The notes: generated by a model not told the origin, from the letters alone. A stretch of DNA of 64,000 nt from Gari tellinella (GCA_922989275.2 OV277857.1:7068001-7132000), one strand, 5' to 3'; numbered from the stretch's first letter, positions 41,845 through 52,012 are shown. Numbers and translations are program-made.

Positions 41845-42062
41845 TTCATAAAACTTCGAACGACACATATTGTCGTTAGTCAGATTATACAAGTCTCAAT
41901 TTTTATTTATTTCTCCATCTATTCCTGTCATGTGATATCTCTTTGGAATCGTCTTGAAAAGACGATTCCAAAGATATATTAAAAGACAGGATTAGATAGA
42001 GAAATCAGAAATTAAATGTTTTTTAAAGTTTTTACTTAAGACGTTTTTGTCGTACGAAGTTT
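41845..42062. mobile_element. Family I MITE, copy I2
   Basis: Outer repeats AAAACTTCGAACGACA and TGTCGTACGAAGTTTT. Inner palindrome TTTGGAATCGTCTTGAAAAG then ACGATTCCAAA, with GACAGGATTAGATAGAG. Confidence 0.7.
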
Positions 42063-42311
42063 TAAAAAACACAGTGAAACCTCGAACATTATCTTATAAT
42101 CTTTTGATACTCTTTATACGTATACGCTGTAGAAATTGTGTATGCCGATAACTATAAAATGCTATCTTATATTTGCAATAAATTATTATTAAATCGAAAC
42201 CTCTAACAACCGTTACTCATACTTAAGTTTTCCACGGTCGAACCTTAATCACTCGAATTTGTTTAACCCATTACCCACTATTTTGTTTCTATTATTTTAG
42301 CAGTCGACATC

Positions 42312-42350
42312 TTAAAGTTGGTTGAAAGTAAAACAGAATGCGACTTTATA
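42312..42350 (+). repeat. Family G half hairpin
   Basis: TTAAAGTTGGTTGAAAGTAA and AACAGAATGCG. Confidence 0.45.
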
Positions 42351-42358
42351 CATCTTTA

Positions 42359-42504
42359 TTAACCCTTTCACTCTCACTGACGCCATAAAGCTGTTTGACA
42401 ATCGTTTTGAAATTACGTCAGTCATACTGCCCGAATTTTATCTTTGAAACAACATTGCAGGCAACAATATAGAAGCAGACGATAATAAAGCGGTGAAAGG
42501 GTAA
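42359..42504 (-). mobile_element. Family B MITE lacking the core, copy B23
   Basis: TTAACCCTTTCACTCTCACT to GCGGTGAAAGGGTAA, with GCAGGCAACAATATAGAAGC. The palindrome is gone except CTGTTTGACA, leaving 146 bp. Confidence 0.8.
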
Positions 42505-42600
42505 ACATTTCCCTAATAATCTTATAATGAAAGGGTTAGCACCAACTTGAAGATTCCAGTAACATAAATGTTTAATACAAATTGGAACTAATATAATATA

Positions 42601-42846
42601 CAGTGGAGAATCTGTTATTCTTTCCCGTTTAAACGCAAACGTACGCAAACGCAAAGCACTAAAACGTAGAAAAGAACAACTTTTGGATAATTCTGATCAT
42701 TCTTGTTTATCTTGGTGGCAAACAGTTTGAAGCCTGATCAGACGCCGGGTTACCCGGCGTCTGATCTGGCTCCAAACTGTTTGCACTGCAAATAATAGTT
42801 TTAGCGTAAACGCGTTTATTGGGAAATAATTACAGATTATCATCTG
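42601..42846 (+). mobile_element. Family A MITE, copy A36
   Basis: TA-flanked; right end worn to GATTATCATCTG. Confidence 0.85.
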
Positions 42847-42884
42847 TACATGAAAAGGTGTTGAAAATACAAGTATATAAGAAA

Positions 42885-42960
42885 TAAAAAAAAAGTCTGG
42901 ATTCTGATCAGATGCGCAGGAAATACGAAACTGATCAGGTTCCAAACTATTTGCAAATGC
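42885..42960 (+). repeat. core fragment
   Basis: GTCTGGATTCTGATCAGATG and CTGATCAGGTTCCAAACTAT, inner stem lost. Confidence 0.4.
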
Positions 42961-43170
42961 ATATTGAAAACTCCGATTGACAGTAAAATAACACAGTTCT
43001 ACAACGATTTGGTGGAGGGACCGTTATCGTAGAGCCCAAGGGCATAACTGACACCCTATCTACATCTTAAATCACAACCTTAAGACCTTGACCTGGAATA
43101 AGACAATAATGGAAATGTATGTGCGTGTTTACTGATTGGAATGGTTCGACGAGTGTACTACATGTATATC

Positions 43171-43394
43171 TTAACCCATTCTCTCGTGAAATTTTTAATG
43201 GATGTCCAATTTCTAATTAACTGAAGTCCATGTTTGACTACATGTATTTAGAGTTGGTTTAACAATAGTTTTATAATATAAAATGACAAACAATGCAGAC
43301 CCTGATCAGAGGGCTCCTGAAGGAGCCCTCTGATCAGTGTCTTCACAGCTTACATAGGACAGGTATACTATTCACATATCAACATCAGCATTAA
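43171..43394 (-). mobile_element. Family C MITE, copy C11 (full length)
   Basis: TTAACCCATTCTCTCG to TCAGCATTAA. Core CCTGATCAGAGGGCTCCTGA and inverse. Confidence 0.75.
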
Positions 43395-43559
43395 CTGTGA
43401 ACTCCCGAACAATCAAGACTCATTACACGTATAATTAGGAGGTACACTGTTTGTTGATCGGACGAGTTTACACGTTGCTAGGGTTTAATATTCTAACTAA
43501 CTATATGACCAATATTCTTAGTCCAAAAGTATACAAATGTAGATATGTATATAAGTATC

Positions 43560-43690
43560 AAACACAGCAATCACATCCCTCGCACGACCTTAGCATACAT
43601 TTGTACATGTACAAACAGGCATACAAGTACGCACATACACACGCTCGTACAATCACGTAAACACATACAAACACCCAAACCACACACGTA
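43560..43690. repeat. CA-rich simple repeat
   Basis: Strings such as ACACACGCTCGTAC, AAACACATACAAACACCC and CACACACG. Confidence 0.7.
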
Positions 43691-43869
43691 TTTTTTTCTT
43701 CGACCACCAATGATTTATGCTGGTAATTACTGTCATGTCTGACTTATGCCATTTAATTGCCTTTCTATAATTCATGGAGGAAAGTTGTAAAACATCACGG
43801 TTCATTAATTCAATCAACAGTTCTTGTCGATCCGGTCATACTCGGCCTGGCATGACTTTGCAGATCAAA

Positions 43870-43952
43870 TATTAACCCTTACCGTGCTAAGCTCGATTTG
43901 GCTCATATTTGCAAACAGTTTGGAACCACAAATATCGATATGGAAATCAAAC
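43870..43952 (+). mobile_element. Family F/B left fragment
   Basis: TTAACCCTTACCGTGCTAAG to TTTGCAAACAGTTTGGAACC; breaks off at the core and meets a family D copy. Confidence 0.45.
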
Positions 43953-43954
43953 TT

Positions 43955-44213
43955 CTAGCCCTCCCAACAACGACTCCCTCCTTACAATGACCTTTGTCGC
44001 AGTTCCCTAAACACGACAGTTATGTTTAACGATTTAACTGCTGTCATATCGTCTGCTTAAACTTGTCGTCTGCTGTTTTCTCTGTTTGATCTGGAATCAA
44101 GCTGTTTGCAAATGTAAGCAATGTATTCATGTTCGCTCCGTATAACGACTTCCTCCGAACAAAACACACCATCTGTGTTTCCCATTGGTCGTCGTTGAAG
44201 AGAGGTACCACTG
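43955..44213 (-). mobile_element. Family D MITE, copy D6
   Basis: CCTCCCAACAACGACTCCC at the left, two TCGTCTGC boxes, half core GATCTGGAATCAAGCTGTTT and right end GGTACCACTG then TA. Confidence 0.7.
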
Positions 44214-44224
44214 TATAGTCGAAC

Positions 44225-44605
44225 GTTGCATCGACGGGTTCACGTTTGACATTATGTGCAGAGCATAAACTTAAACCAGACGATATAATGTCATTTTAAG
44301 TGTGGTTTCAGCACCGTGATTGACAATACATGTCAGTTAAGATTTTAATATTTGATGACATTATCTGACATTATCTGTAGAGATTTTTGTCGCACGTTTG
44401 AGAGCTGAATCTCAAAATAACATCTTTGTCACCCGCATCTCACTGCCTTATAGAAATAGAAGATTATTGTATAAAATATTTGGTCGCTGAGCAGACACAT
44501 ATAGTAGCCATTGTCGAATTTGCTGTAAGATTAAGCATTGTGTTCTAAACTGTTCTATCTAAACTGAATTGTCATACATGTATTTATGCAACGAGTTACA
44601 TGTAC
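44225..44605. other. no gene recognised
   Basis: Unique AT-rich sequence. Confidence 0.35.
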
Positions 44606-44607
44606 TA

Positions 44608-44842
44608 CCGTTGAAAAAACGTTATTCTTTCCCTTTTAAACGCAAAACGAAACGCAAACGCAATGCAATGCATTAAAATTAGAAAAATGACAAGTGTTTG
44701 ACAACTTTGACTATTTATTTTAATCTGTCTAGTAAACAGTTTGGAGCCTGATTAGTCGCCGGGTCATCCGGTGTCTTATCTGACTCCAAACTGTTTGCAA
44801 TGGAAATAAAAGATTTAGCGTAAACACGTTTATTCTACACTG
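44608..44842 (+). mobile_element. Family A MITE, copy A37
   Basis: TA-flanked. Starts CCGTTGAAAAAACG; the right end is shortened to TTTATTCTACACTG. Confidence 0.75.
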
Positions 44843-45277
44843 TACATGAAGATTTAGTTAAAAGGTTCAAGTCATAAATATCTAAATCTATATTCACTGA
44901 CTCAAACAGACCTTATTGGAGTATGATTTACTTGTAATACAAACTATGATATGTTCTGTTTTCACCAATTTCTAGCTTTTTATACCATTTGGGTTAAATA
45001 CATATTAACATCAATATGTCGGTAAGTTCGATGCCAGCGAGCGATCGAGTGATCGAGACTTATCTGTATAATTATGGGAAACAGAGATATAGTTTGATTT
45101 TATTGACTGCTTCATTAATGAATAACGCAGATATAAAGGGGTGGTTTATGTTAAGCATTCGTCGGTAACTGTGGAGGTGTTCACTTTTCGCATTAAACAC
45201 GTTTATAAATGAGCCGTTCTCCAGGAAAACCTGCTATAATGACATCGGTTATGACGTTGGGAATTCCCGATTAAACA

Positions 45278-45285
45278 TGACGTCA
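45278..45285. promoter_or_regulatory. CRE-like TGACGTCA
   Basis: A perfect TGACGTCA palindrome 103 bp upstream of the predicted start codon at 45388, not inside a recognised family B copy (B elements carry the same octamer). It could be a CREB/ATF site of the small gene's promoter; unproven. Confidence 0.35.
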
Positions 45286-45387
45286 GAATTTTACATCATG
45301 ATCTATACTTACACATGACATATGTGTTTAAAAACAAAGTAAATTTTGACCTTTCGTGATCAAGGAGTTCCAGATTCTTTGTTAGCG

Positions 45388-45405
45388 ATGGATAACGATA
45401 TCGAG
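45388..45405 (+). CDS. small three-exon gene, exon 1 (start)
   Basis: TTAGCGATGG gives a good start context. The exon reads MDNDIE and stops at GAG followed by GTACGT, a strong donor, leaving phase 0. The 5' untranslated region cannot be bounded by eye. With the exons at 47381 and 48604 the predicted protein is 132 residues. I do not recognise the family; it is acidic at the N-terminus, has no signal peptide or membrane segment, and its C-terminal half is rich in charged residues. Confidence 0.6.
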
Positions 45406-45732
45406 GTACGTATCTTCAATTATTTATAGCAATATAACTATGTTTTCTCTCATCTTTTCGCTGGATTAGATCTAGTTTAGATCTCTATCAATATGAGGTC
45501 ATTCGTGACCGCGCCATTTTAGCTAACGACATTTCAATGTTTTGATTCGTAAATAATAACACAGTAGGCATACATGTAGAATCTACATAGTTACCCTAGC
45601 ATACATTGCTTATTGTTTGTGTTTTCTCAGCTTAATAAGAATTTCCATCAAGCTGTCAAAGTTCATGACATTTCTAACAAAAATGCTGTAGGCCTAAATG
45701 CATGTTTACGTAGATATAACCTACCCGTTTGT

Positions 45733-45977
45733 CAGGGCTGCCATAAGTTGACATGAAAAATCCTAAGATTTCCAAATTTGAATTTTTCAAGGGCGATTTT
45801 ACGAATAGTATCTTTATCCCATAGCCTATTTCTAGTTTTGTTGGCATAGGACTAATTAAAGCAGGGTGGAAGTAAAGCAGAATAAGCCTTAAGGCGCATT
45901 TTGCTTTACGTCCAGCCTGCTTTCAGCAAGAAAAAAATCCGAAGATTTAGGAAAATTCCGGAGTAGTGGCAGCCCTG
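45733..45977. mobile_element. Family P MITE (CAGGGCTGCCA ends)
   Basis: CAGGGCTGCCATAAG at the left and GTAGTGGCAGCCCTG at the right, with AATCCTAAGATTTCC / GGAAAATTCCGGA next to them. A family G hairpin (GCAGGGTGGAAGTAAAGCAG to its inverse) is nested at 45855-45927. Confidence 0.7.
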
Positions 45978-46071
45978 GTTTGTTTCGACCTGTCGGGAAG
46001 TCTTTTCAATCAGATCTACGTACAGTCATAGGCATTCGGCCCGTAGGCTATGACACTACCCCCAGCTGCTA

Positions 46072-46103
46072 CCCCCCCCCCCCCCCCCCCCCACACACAC
46101 ACA
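46072..46103. repeat. poly-C run followed by (CA)n
   Basis: Twenty-one C followed by ACACACACACA. It abuts the tRNA-like head on the minus strand. Confidence 0.95.
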
Positions 46104-46172
46104 CCAAACGTGGATAAAACCCGGGACCCCTTCCTTACAGGGCAAGTGCTCTCCCGACTGAGACACCACAAA
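46104..46172 (-). tRNA. tRNA-like SINE head, inverted
   Basis: On the minus strand GTCTCAGTCGGGAGAGCACT resembles an A-box D-arm and GTCCCGGGTTTTATCC a worn B box. Likely a tRNA-derived SINE or pseudogene. Confidence 0.5.
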
Positions 46173-46235
46173 TCTCTCAGCATTTAATCATAAAAACTCA
46201 ACCCTGGCTGCTACATAATGAGAGATTCTACATGT

Positions 46236-46590
46236 AAAGTAGTCTAGTGGTTAACTCGTTGGACTACGGTGCCAGGGGTCGTGAGTTTAATCCCCCGCCG
46301 GGCCAGCGGTCTGACTAAGGGATTTTTTCCGAATCCCCAATGATGTACAGGAATGTTCTTGAGCAAGACATGTACCGCGAGTTGCTCCTCTCCACCCAGG
46401 GGTTAAAATGGGTACCTGTGAAGGGTCTGAGCCGGTACTGCGGCTGCAATTTATGCGCCATATGTTAGCAGTGCTCAATAGTGTAGGCAAGATGGCTCAA
46501 TGATCAGGGGGTAAATGTACAGTCGGCTGAGCGGTCATTCGGACTGAAAGTAGACTTTAACTGGTACTTTACTTTTTTTTTCTTTTTTTT
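46236..46590 (+). mobile_element. tRNA-derived SINE
   Basis: The head has TCTAGTGGTTAACTCGTTGG and GTCGTGAGTTTAATCC (B-box-like). The core contains TTCTTGAGCAAGACATG, TCTCCACCCAGGGG and AAAATGGGTACC, typical of deuterostome/mollusc SINE cores from memory. The tail is shared with 8391-8548. It ends in T-rich sequence near 46570-46594. Confidence 0.75.
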
Positions 46591-46692
46591 TTTTAAGTGT
46601 GATAGCCCAGTACGTCGACATAGGAGTCGAAACTAGGCAGAGAAAAACCCTCGCAAAGTTTTAAATCTATAAGCTGTTTTTTTAAATTTATA

Positions 46693-47318
46693 AATGCTTT
46701 GCTATTCTTTCCCGTTTTTTAAACGCAAAGCACAAAACGTAGAAAATTCGATCTACTTTTTATTTTTCCTGCTGTAGGCAGAGGTGACACTTAGGGATCA
46801 CTTTTCCGGCGTCTGTCTGTCTGCCCGTCCACCTGTCCGTTCGTCTGTCTGTCCGTCACGTTTTTTGTGTCACGCCTCATAACTCCTGTTCTGAGTGTTC
46901 TACTGAAGCTTTGAAGATGAAACAGCATTTAGGGAAAGCGCTTGACAAGTGGAAGAGTATTGCACAAGACCTTGAAGGGTCATAACTCTTATATCAATAT
47001 TGTGAGAGTTATTCCTCTTTTCAACATTTTCTTTTCATGCTTTCTGCTATTTTACTGAAGATTTTGAAATGAAATTTCTTTTATGGAAAGAGAATGTTAT
47101 ACTGATGCTTGCTGGCAGGTGACACACGTGTTCCGAGGAACCCATCTATTTTCTTTTTACATTTCTATCTACATCTAGATCTATCTATTTTAATCTGAGG
47201 GGCAAAAAAAAGTGTGAAACCTGGTCAGACGCCGGGTTACCCGTCGTCTGATCTGGGACCAAACGGCTTGCAAGTGAAATAATAGCGTTCGTCGCAAAAA
47301 TAGCGTCTTCCCCTCTGT
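46693..47318 (+). mobile_element. Family A copy split by an insertion
   Basis: Left arm fragments (GCTATTCTTTCCCG, AAACGCAAAGCAC) lie at 46698-46750, and the core plus right arm (CAGACGCCGGGTTACCCGTC ... GTCTTCCCCTCTG then TA) at 47220-47317. The sequence between is foreign. Confidence 0.65.
46760..47150. mobile_element. unnamed repeat inserted in a family A copy
   Basis: Begins near GGCAGAGGTGACACTTAGG and ends near GGCAGGTGACACACGTGTTC. It has a GTCTGTCTGTCCGTCA stretch and GGGTCATAACTC. I have the impression of a dispersed mollusc repeat, not verified. Confidence 0.5.
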
Positions 47319-47380
47319 ATGAATAAAGTGTATTTAGTATTATTTTTCATATTCATTAATTTTCTTTTTAGGATTGAGAG

Positions 47381-47505
47381 AGTCTGCTGTTTGATAGAAC
47401 GTCCACGGCCACACCATTTGGATATCAAGAAGAAACTGACCTGGGCGCTTTTAGGCGTTTGTCTAGACTCAGACTGATGATCGAGAGCTGGACGTCAAAC
47501 ATCAG
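47381..47505 (+). CDS. small three-exon gene, exon 2
   Basis: In the chosen frame it reads SLLFDRTSTATPFGYQEETD, then LGAFRRLSRLRLMIESWTSN and the start of IR. It ends ATCAG followed by GTCAGG in phase 2, and the next exon supplies the missing G. The acceptor is odd: the strongest AG (47370-47371, TTTCTTTTTAG) would put TGA second in this frame, so splicing probably uses the AG at 47379-47380 nine bases on, which restores phase 0 with exon 1. Alternatively translation begins at the Met of RLMIESW within this exon. Confidence 0.6.
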
Positions 47506-48603
47506 GTCAGGACCTATTTAGAGTCTATTCCAGATTAAAATGTATTGATTGAGAGACCATAAAACTTTGTTCAAAGCTCCCTTATATAAGACATAAAAAG
47601 GTTTTTGTGACTAACTTAAAGTTAGCTCAGCTAAAAGTATTTGAGGTTTCAACGCATGAGAGGTGCATGTAGCACCATAGATATTAACGTTGCTTGGGGT
47701 CCGGGGGACGTACCCCGAGAGAAACATTTAAATTAGAACTGAAATTGTGAGCCCTGAAGTGTGATTTTAGGGTTTTGTGGCTTTGAATATGATTAATTGT
47801 GATCAAAGCTCCGTATATGTATCACCATAGGCTTTAGGCTGTCGACTTTGTAGTTACTAAATTTTTGAGTTTCTGAAACTTGAAATTGATGAATGCTGGT
47901 TGCGGGAGAGGGGGGGGGGGGTCCGGAAACCTCCCACGGGAAAAATAGAAATTAGAACAAAAATGTTGAGCTCTGAAGCGTGTTTAGAGTGCTTTAGCCT
48001 TTAGACATTAAGGTCTAAGCCCACCCCACCCAACCCTCACGCCACATATTTTAAACCTTTAATGGCCATGTTTGATTTTTCTTTTTTCAAATTGATGTTA
48101 CGCACGTGCGTAAGTGCGTATCGTCGGCCACATCCCTGTCTGTTTTATGAATATTTTACTTACATGTATACTGTTTGTTTATTTCTATAAATAAAGCAAG
48201 TGCAACACCAGCACAATACCATAATTATACATTAGACACTTCTTTATTAAGATACTTTTGATCGAGCCTTATAAATTTAATTATTCAAATCATGGATAAC
48301 GTTAGTTTAGCTTTTTATCACATACATGTAGATCTATCCATCTTTTGACGCTTTTGCAAAAAGAAAATTATCAGATGATAAAGTATGTTCCTATAGGAGA
48401 TGTTTAATAGAGATCAGTAAATGTTGGCTTATTATTATACTAGATCTATACTACAGAGCTACCTATTGACTGTTTATTTTCATGCATGTAAGTAAAATTC
48501 AGTTAATTGGGTGGAACCTTGAATAAATCTTTATTGAAGAAAGGGTGAACAAACATTCTGAGGAAAAATTATATAATAAAACATTTGTCTATTTTACTTT
48601 CAG
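47506..48603 (+). other. intron 2 of the small gene
   Basis: AT-rich with a G run near 47909-47921 and two related GGGGTCCGG-type segments (47697 and 47919), suggesting an internal repeat. No MITE core seen. Confidence 0.6.
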
Positions 48604-48859
48604 GAAATATCCAGTATTTCCGCTTCAACAGGACCAGCCTGACGTCGTTTTTGTGAAAGAGCGTGATGACGTTGATGAGAGAAGATCTGATATTCTGAGG
48701 TCACGTGACGTCGATTTCCCCCACGAGCATCTGCCGCACGTGCTACAGCCTTCAGGAATATCTGCCGCTCGCCAGGAGTACCCGTTTAATATTGTGAGGC
48801 CATGTGTTCGCCATGTCTATCTGGCCGTTAAGTGTCCTCAAAATCCATACAGAAACTGA
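48604..48859 (+). CDS. small three-exon gene, last exon
   Basis: A good acceptor (CTATTTTACTTTCAG) precedes the exon. It completes the Arg codon begun in exon 2 and reads KYPVFPLQQDQPDVVFVKER, then DDVDERRSDI, a His/Pro-containing stretch (DFPHEHLPHVLQ) and ends CPQNPYRN before TGA. Codon use is richer in G and C than the surrounding DNA, which supports real coding. No domain is recognised; a small conserved animal protein is possible. Total predicted length is 399 nt including the stop. Confidence 0.65.
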
Positions 48860-48883
48860 GATTTGTGTCCTTTTTAGGGTTGC

Positions 48884-48897
48884 GTTACTATGGCAAC
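48884..48897 (+). promoter_or_regulatory. RFX X-box-like sequence
   Basis: GTTACTATGGCAAC matches the RFX X-box (GTTGCCATGGCAAC) at 12 of 14 bases. It lies 25 bp after the stop codon, so it would be in the 3' untranslated region or serve something else. Single motif, could be chance. Confidence 0.3.
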
Positions 48898-48899
48898 TG

Positions 48900-49255
48900 A
48901 ACTCTAACAGACCTTTCTTTTCTCCATAATTTATTCCAAATAAGTTTTATATGTTTATTCAACAGAAGCTGATGTCTTAATTGGAAGGAAAAGTGCATAC
49001 TGTAGGCATTGTTGGTTCTTAAAATACTGTTTCTGGGCCGCTTTTTAAAAGTCAATTAAGCACTCGCGTGTCAATGTTTCAATGCTAGGACAGTTACTAA
49101 ATTAGCTGTAATTTCATTAAAAATTGAGATATCACCAAATTTCTTTTTGTTCTGTATTTCTAACACCCTACTCTTGAGCAAACAGCAAAAATCTGAAAAT
49201 CGAAAATTTTGTCATTATAGCAGGTTTTGCTGGAGACCCAATCAAATGTTTAAGA
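48900..49255. other. 3' flank of the small gene
   Basis: Probably includes the 3' untranslated region. I could not place a clear AATAAA signal. Confidence 0.35.
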
Positions 49256-49259
49256 TATT

Positions 49260-49424
49260 ATAGCCATTGCAAACAGCTTTGAACCAAGTCAAGTTGTTTG
49301 CCGATCGGATGCAAATAAACCATTAGAATTTTCGAAAAGCTGACATTCTCTTCATTTTATTTTTATTTGTCTGCGTTTGCGTTCTGTTCCATTTCAACGG
49401 GATAGAATAAAGTCTTCTCCACTG
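49260..49424 (-). mobile_element. Family A relic
   Basis: GCAAACAGCTTTGAACC with the stem lost, then CTGCGTTTGCGTTCTG and AGTCTTCTCCACTG. Confidence 0.6.
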
Positions 49425-49566
49425 TTATCTAAACGTTTTGTTTAGCCAATATATACACCTTTTTACGTTTATAATGTATTCCTCCATTGAAGGAACTGCA
49501 TGTAGTTCCAATTTTTAAGTCATGATTGTGAAGTATTAGATTTTTTTCTTTATCCTATCAGAGGGA

Positions 49567-49610
49567 AGCTTAAAGCAGGCTAAAAGTAAAGCAGAATGTG
49601 ACATATGATT
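49567..49610 (+). repeat. Family G half hairpin
   Basis: CTTAAAGCAGGCTAAAAGTA and AAGCAGAATGTG. Confidence 0.5.
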
Positions 49611-49871
49611 TCAGGACCTTGAGTTGTAAAAATCTTAACAAGTTTACCAAGGTTACGTTCATGAAATGTTTCAAATATTTACACCTACATAAAATAATAT
49701 GCAGTGAATTTTTTTGCAAATAAAACAAAAACCGATGGCTTACTGTAACATGCTTTATGATAAATGTTATGAGTTAACATTTTATCACACCATGCAGGCA
49801 GTATTCATTTCATTTTTATAGTTATTTAATCATAGAATATAGACTAGAACACTTAAGTGTTTTCTAGAGCT

Positions 49872-50255
49872 GGCTCCAAATTGATTGCAATGGAAATACA
49901 GCGTTTCCTCTAGACAACGACATCCAATTGGAGACTAAAAATGTGCGCGTTGTTCAGAGGAAGTCGTTATAGGGAGGGAAATTGGCTTACATTTGCAAAC
50001 AGCTTGAATTCAGATCAGACGCCGCGTGACGCGGCGTCTGATCTGGATTCAAGCTGTTTGTCACTCATTATAAAGTTGTTTATGTCAAAATGTCCATTAT
50101 GTTATTTTGAGAAAAACAGCAGGCGACAATTTTTAGCAGACGGCGGTGCAGCCGTGAATAAGTTCAGCATAATTGTCCTGTTAAGGGAACAGTGGAAAGC
50201 GTTGTTGTAAGGAGGGAGTCGTTGTTTGGAGGGGCGTTGAAGATCGGGAACACTG
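49872..50255 (+). mobile_element. Family D MITE, copy D7, fused to a family A fragment
   Basis: GGCTCCAAATTGATTGCAAT and GGAAATACAGCGTTTCC are family A right-arm pieces. They run into CTCTAGACAACGACATCC, the D left part. The core is perfect (CGCGTGACGCG) and the right end is GGGAACACTG then TA. Confidence 0.78.
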
Positions 50256-50261
50256 TACTTA

Positions 50262-50300
50262 TTTGGCAAGCAACGCGTTTATTATGAAACGTCTTCACTG
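50262..50300 (+). mobile_element. Family A right-end fragment
   Basis: AACGCGTTTATTATGAAACG then TCTTCACTG and TA, directly after D7. Confidence 0.5.
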
Positions 50301-50344
50301 TACAGAAATAACGTCTTAACCCTATCATGGTCAAATTATTTTGG

Positions 50345-50562
50345 AAATGTTCACCCCTGCACCACTTTACAGTCGTCTGCTTCATTATTGTTGTCTAGAA
50401 GACACGTTTCAAAGTTAGATATAAGGTTTGTTTGACTTAACAATTATCGATAAGAGTGTAAAAAATTTAGGTCCTGATCAGACGGCGCGTTACGCGGCGT
50501 CTGATCAGGACCGAAACTGTTTCCAAACGTGCTTTAAAGCGTTATTGAGAGTGAAAAAGTTA
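50345..50562 (+). mobile_element. Family B MITE, copy B25
   Basis: AAATGTTCACCCCTGCACC, TCGTCTGCTTCATTATTG, core GACGGCGCGTTACGCGGCGTC and GAGAGTGAAAAAGTTAA. Confidence 0.72.
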
Positions 50563-50643
50563 AAAAGCAGAATACAGAATAAATGTGTGTATTTATATTT
50601 GTAGTATACATATGTATTATCCAACTACATATGGTTTTTGTCT

Positions 50644-50900
50644 GTTAACCTTTTTAGCCCTAGCAACAAGTACACGCGCCATTTACTTTTACTATGAACT
50701 ACGGAATGTACACTTGCCACGTGAAAACAGTGTAACATCAGCTAAGAAAGGATCCTAAAGGATCCGTCTGTTCAGGATATAATTTATTTGTCATTTTGCA
50801 ATGTATACATCGTAAAAGAAACAACCATAAATAGTCAAAACAAAGGACTGGATTTCGAAATTGGAATTGTCCATTTGAAATGTTAAGCACCAATGAATTC
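50644..50900 (+). mobile_element. Family C MITE, copy C12
   Basis: TTAACCTTTTTAGCCC, GTGAAAACAGTGTAACATC, a short stem AGGATCCTAAAGGATCC and AAATTGGAATTGTCC. Right end worn. Confidence 0.6.
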
Positions 50901-51233
50901 ATGACAGTTTTAACAAAGTAAATCATTTTCATAATTTTAAAACAATTATCTGTCAACATTGGTGGTTTTAGTATTATCGAAACCAGAGTTGTAGCCTATA
51001 AAGTAATGACGTTATTGGTTGCTTTACGATCAATTTTGAAAATTGTTTCCTCGTTTTGTAAATGTAAAGTACAAATGTCCTTCGTCAATTCAATCAGTTA
51101 ATTATTATTACAATACAAACTGTACGAAATTTTCAAACACGCAATATATTAGTGCTGTGAATCAGTTTAACCATAGCCCGTTTCTAGTTTCGAAGACAAG
51201 TGATCCACTTAAAACAGATTGAATGGAAGCGCC

Positions 51234-51484
51234 TTAACCCTTTACCTGATAGCCTATTTCTAGTATTGACGATAGGTGACTATTTAAAGCAGGTTGAAAG
51301 TAAAGCAGAATGCGCCATATGGCGCATTCTGCTTTACTTTCAGCCTGCTTTAAGCTTTTACCTGTTAGAATAAGGAAACTATTAAATATGACACATATTC
51401 ATTACGGTATAATTTGGAACTATTTTTTCAGCGGATGAATAAAATGCATGTGCTAAAAGTCGCTTATATAAGGGAAAGGGTTAA
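51234..51484 (+). mobile_element. Family G element, full-length copy
   Basis: TTAACCCTTTACC to GGGAAAGGGTTAA. The inner hairpin is perfect over more than 60 bp: AAGCAGGTTGAAAGTAAAGC, GAATGCGCCATATGGCGCAT and inverse. The tail has CATATTCATTACGGTATAA and CAGCGGATGAATAAA. Confidence 0.82.
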
Positions 51485-51708
51485 GGAGCATTCTGTTTTA
51501 ATTTAAGACTGCTTTATGCGATTATACACGTACTATTTAACTATTTTCAATGGTACATTTCAATGTCCGTGTAAAATAGAATTTGTTCATTCAGTATAGA
51601 GGAATAGATTAAAGTCATGAAAGGGCGTAGATTTATGGAGTAATAAGTTACACAATTTGAATTAGGCATACTTTTGAACAGCTCATTCAAACATATAATG
51701 CAATAAAT

Positions 51709-52012
51709 TATTGAACCCTATCGACGAGTATTTTCGTCATTTACAAACAGCACATTTTGACTATGCAAACAGTGTATGCAAATGAGTAATGTGTTCAAAG
51801 TTTGCTCTATTTCACTCTTTGAATCGTCCCTTTCTACCAACATATAAATTGCTTTAACCTATTCCTGGGCCTCTTGTCCTTATTATTTGCGATTTTGCAA
51901 TATGTACATTGTACGAGCATATTGTTAAAATCGACACCAAATAGTCAAAGTTGAAAATACTTATTTGGAAATTGAAACTATCCATTTAAAGTTTCAGCAG
52001 TGAATGATTTAA
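51709..52012 (+). mobile_element. Family C MITE, interrupted
   Basis: TTGAACCCTATCGACG, ATGCAAACAGTGTATGC, then about 100 bp of unrelated DNA, then GCGATTTTGCAATATGTAC, AATTGAAACTATCC and TGAATGATTTAA. The core stem is missing. Confidence 0.5.

Larger units (their letters stand above)
45406..47380 (+). other. intron 1 of the small gene
   Basis: Filled with insertions: a family P element with a G hairpin inside, a poly-C tract, a tRNA-like head, a SINE and a family A copy broken by another repeat. Confidence 0.55.
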
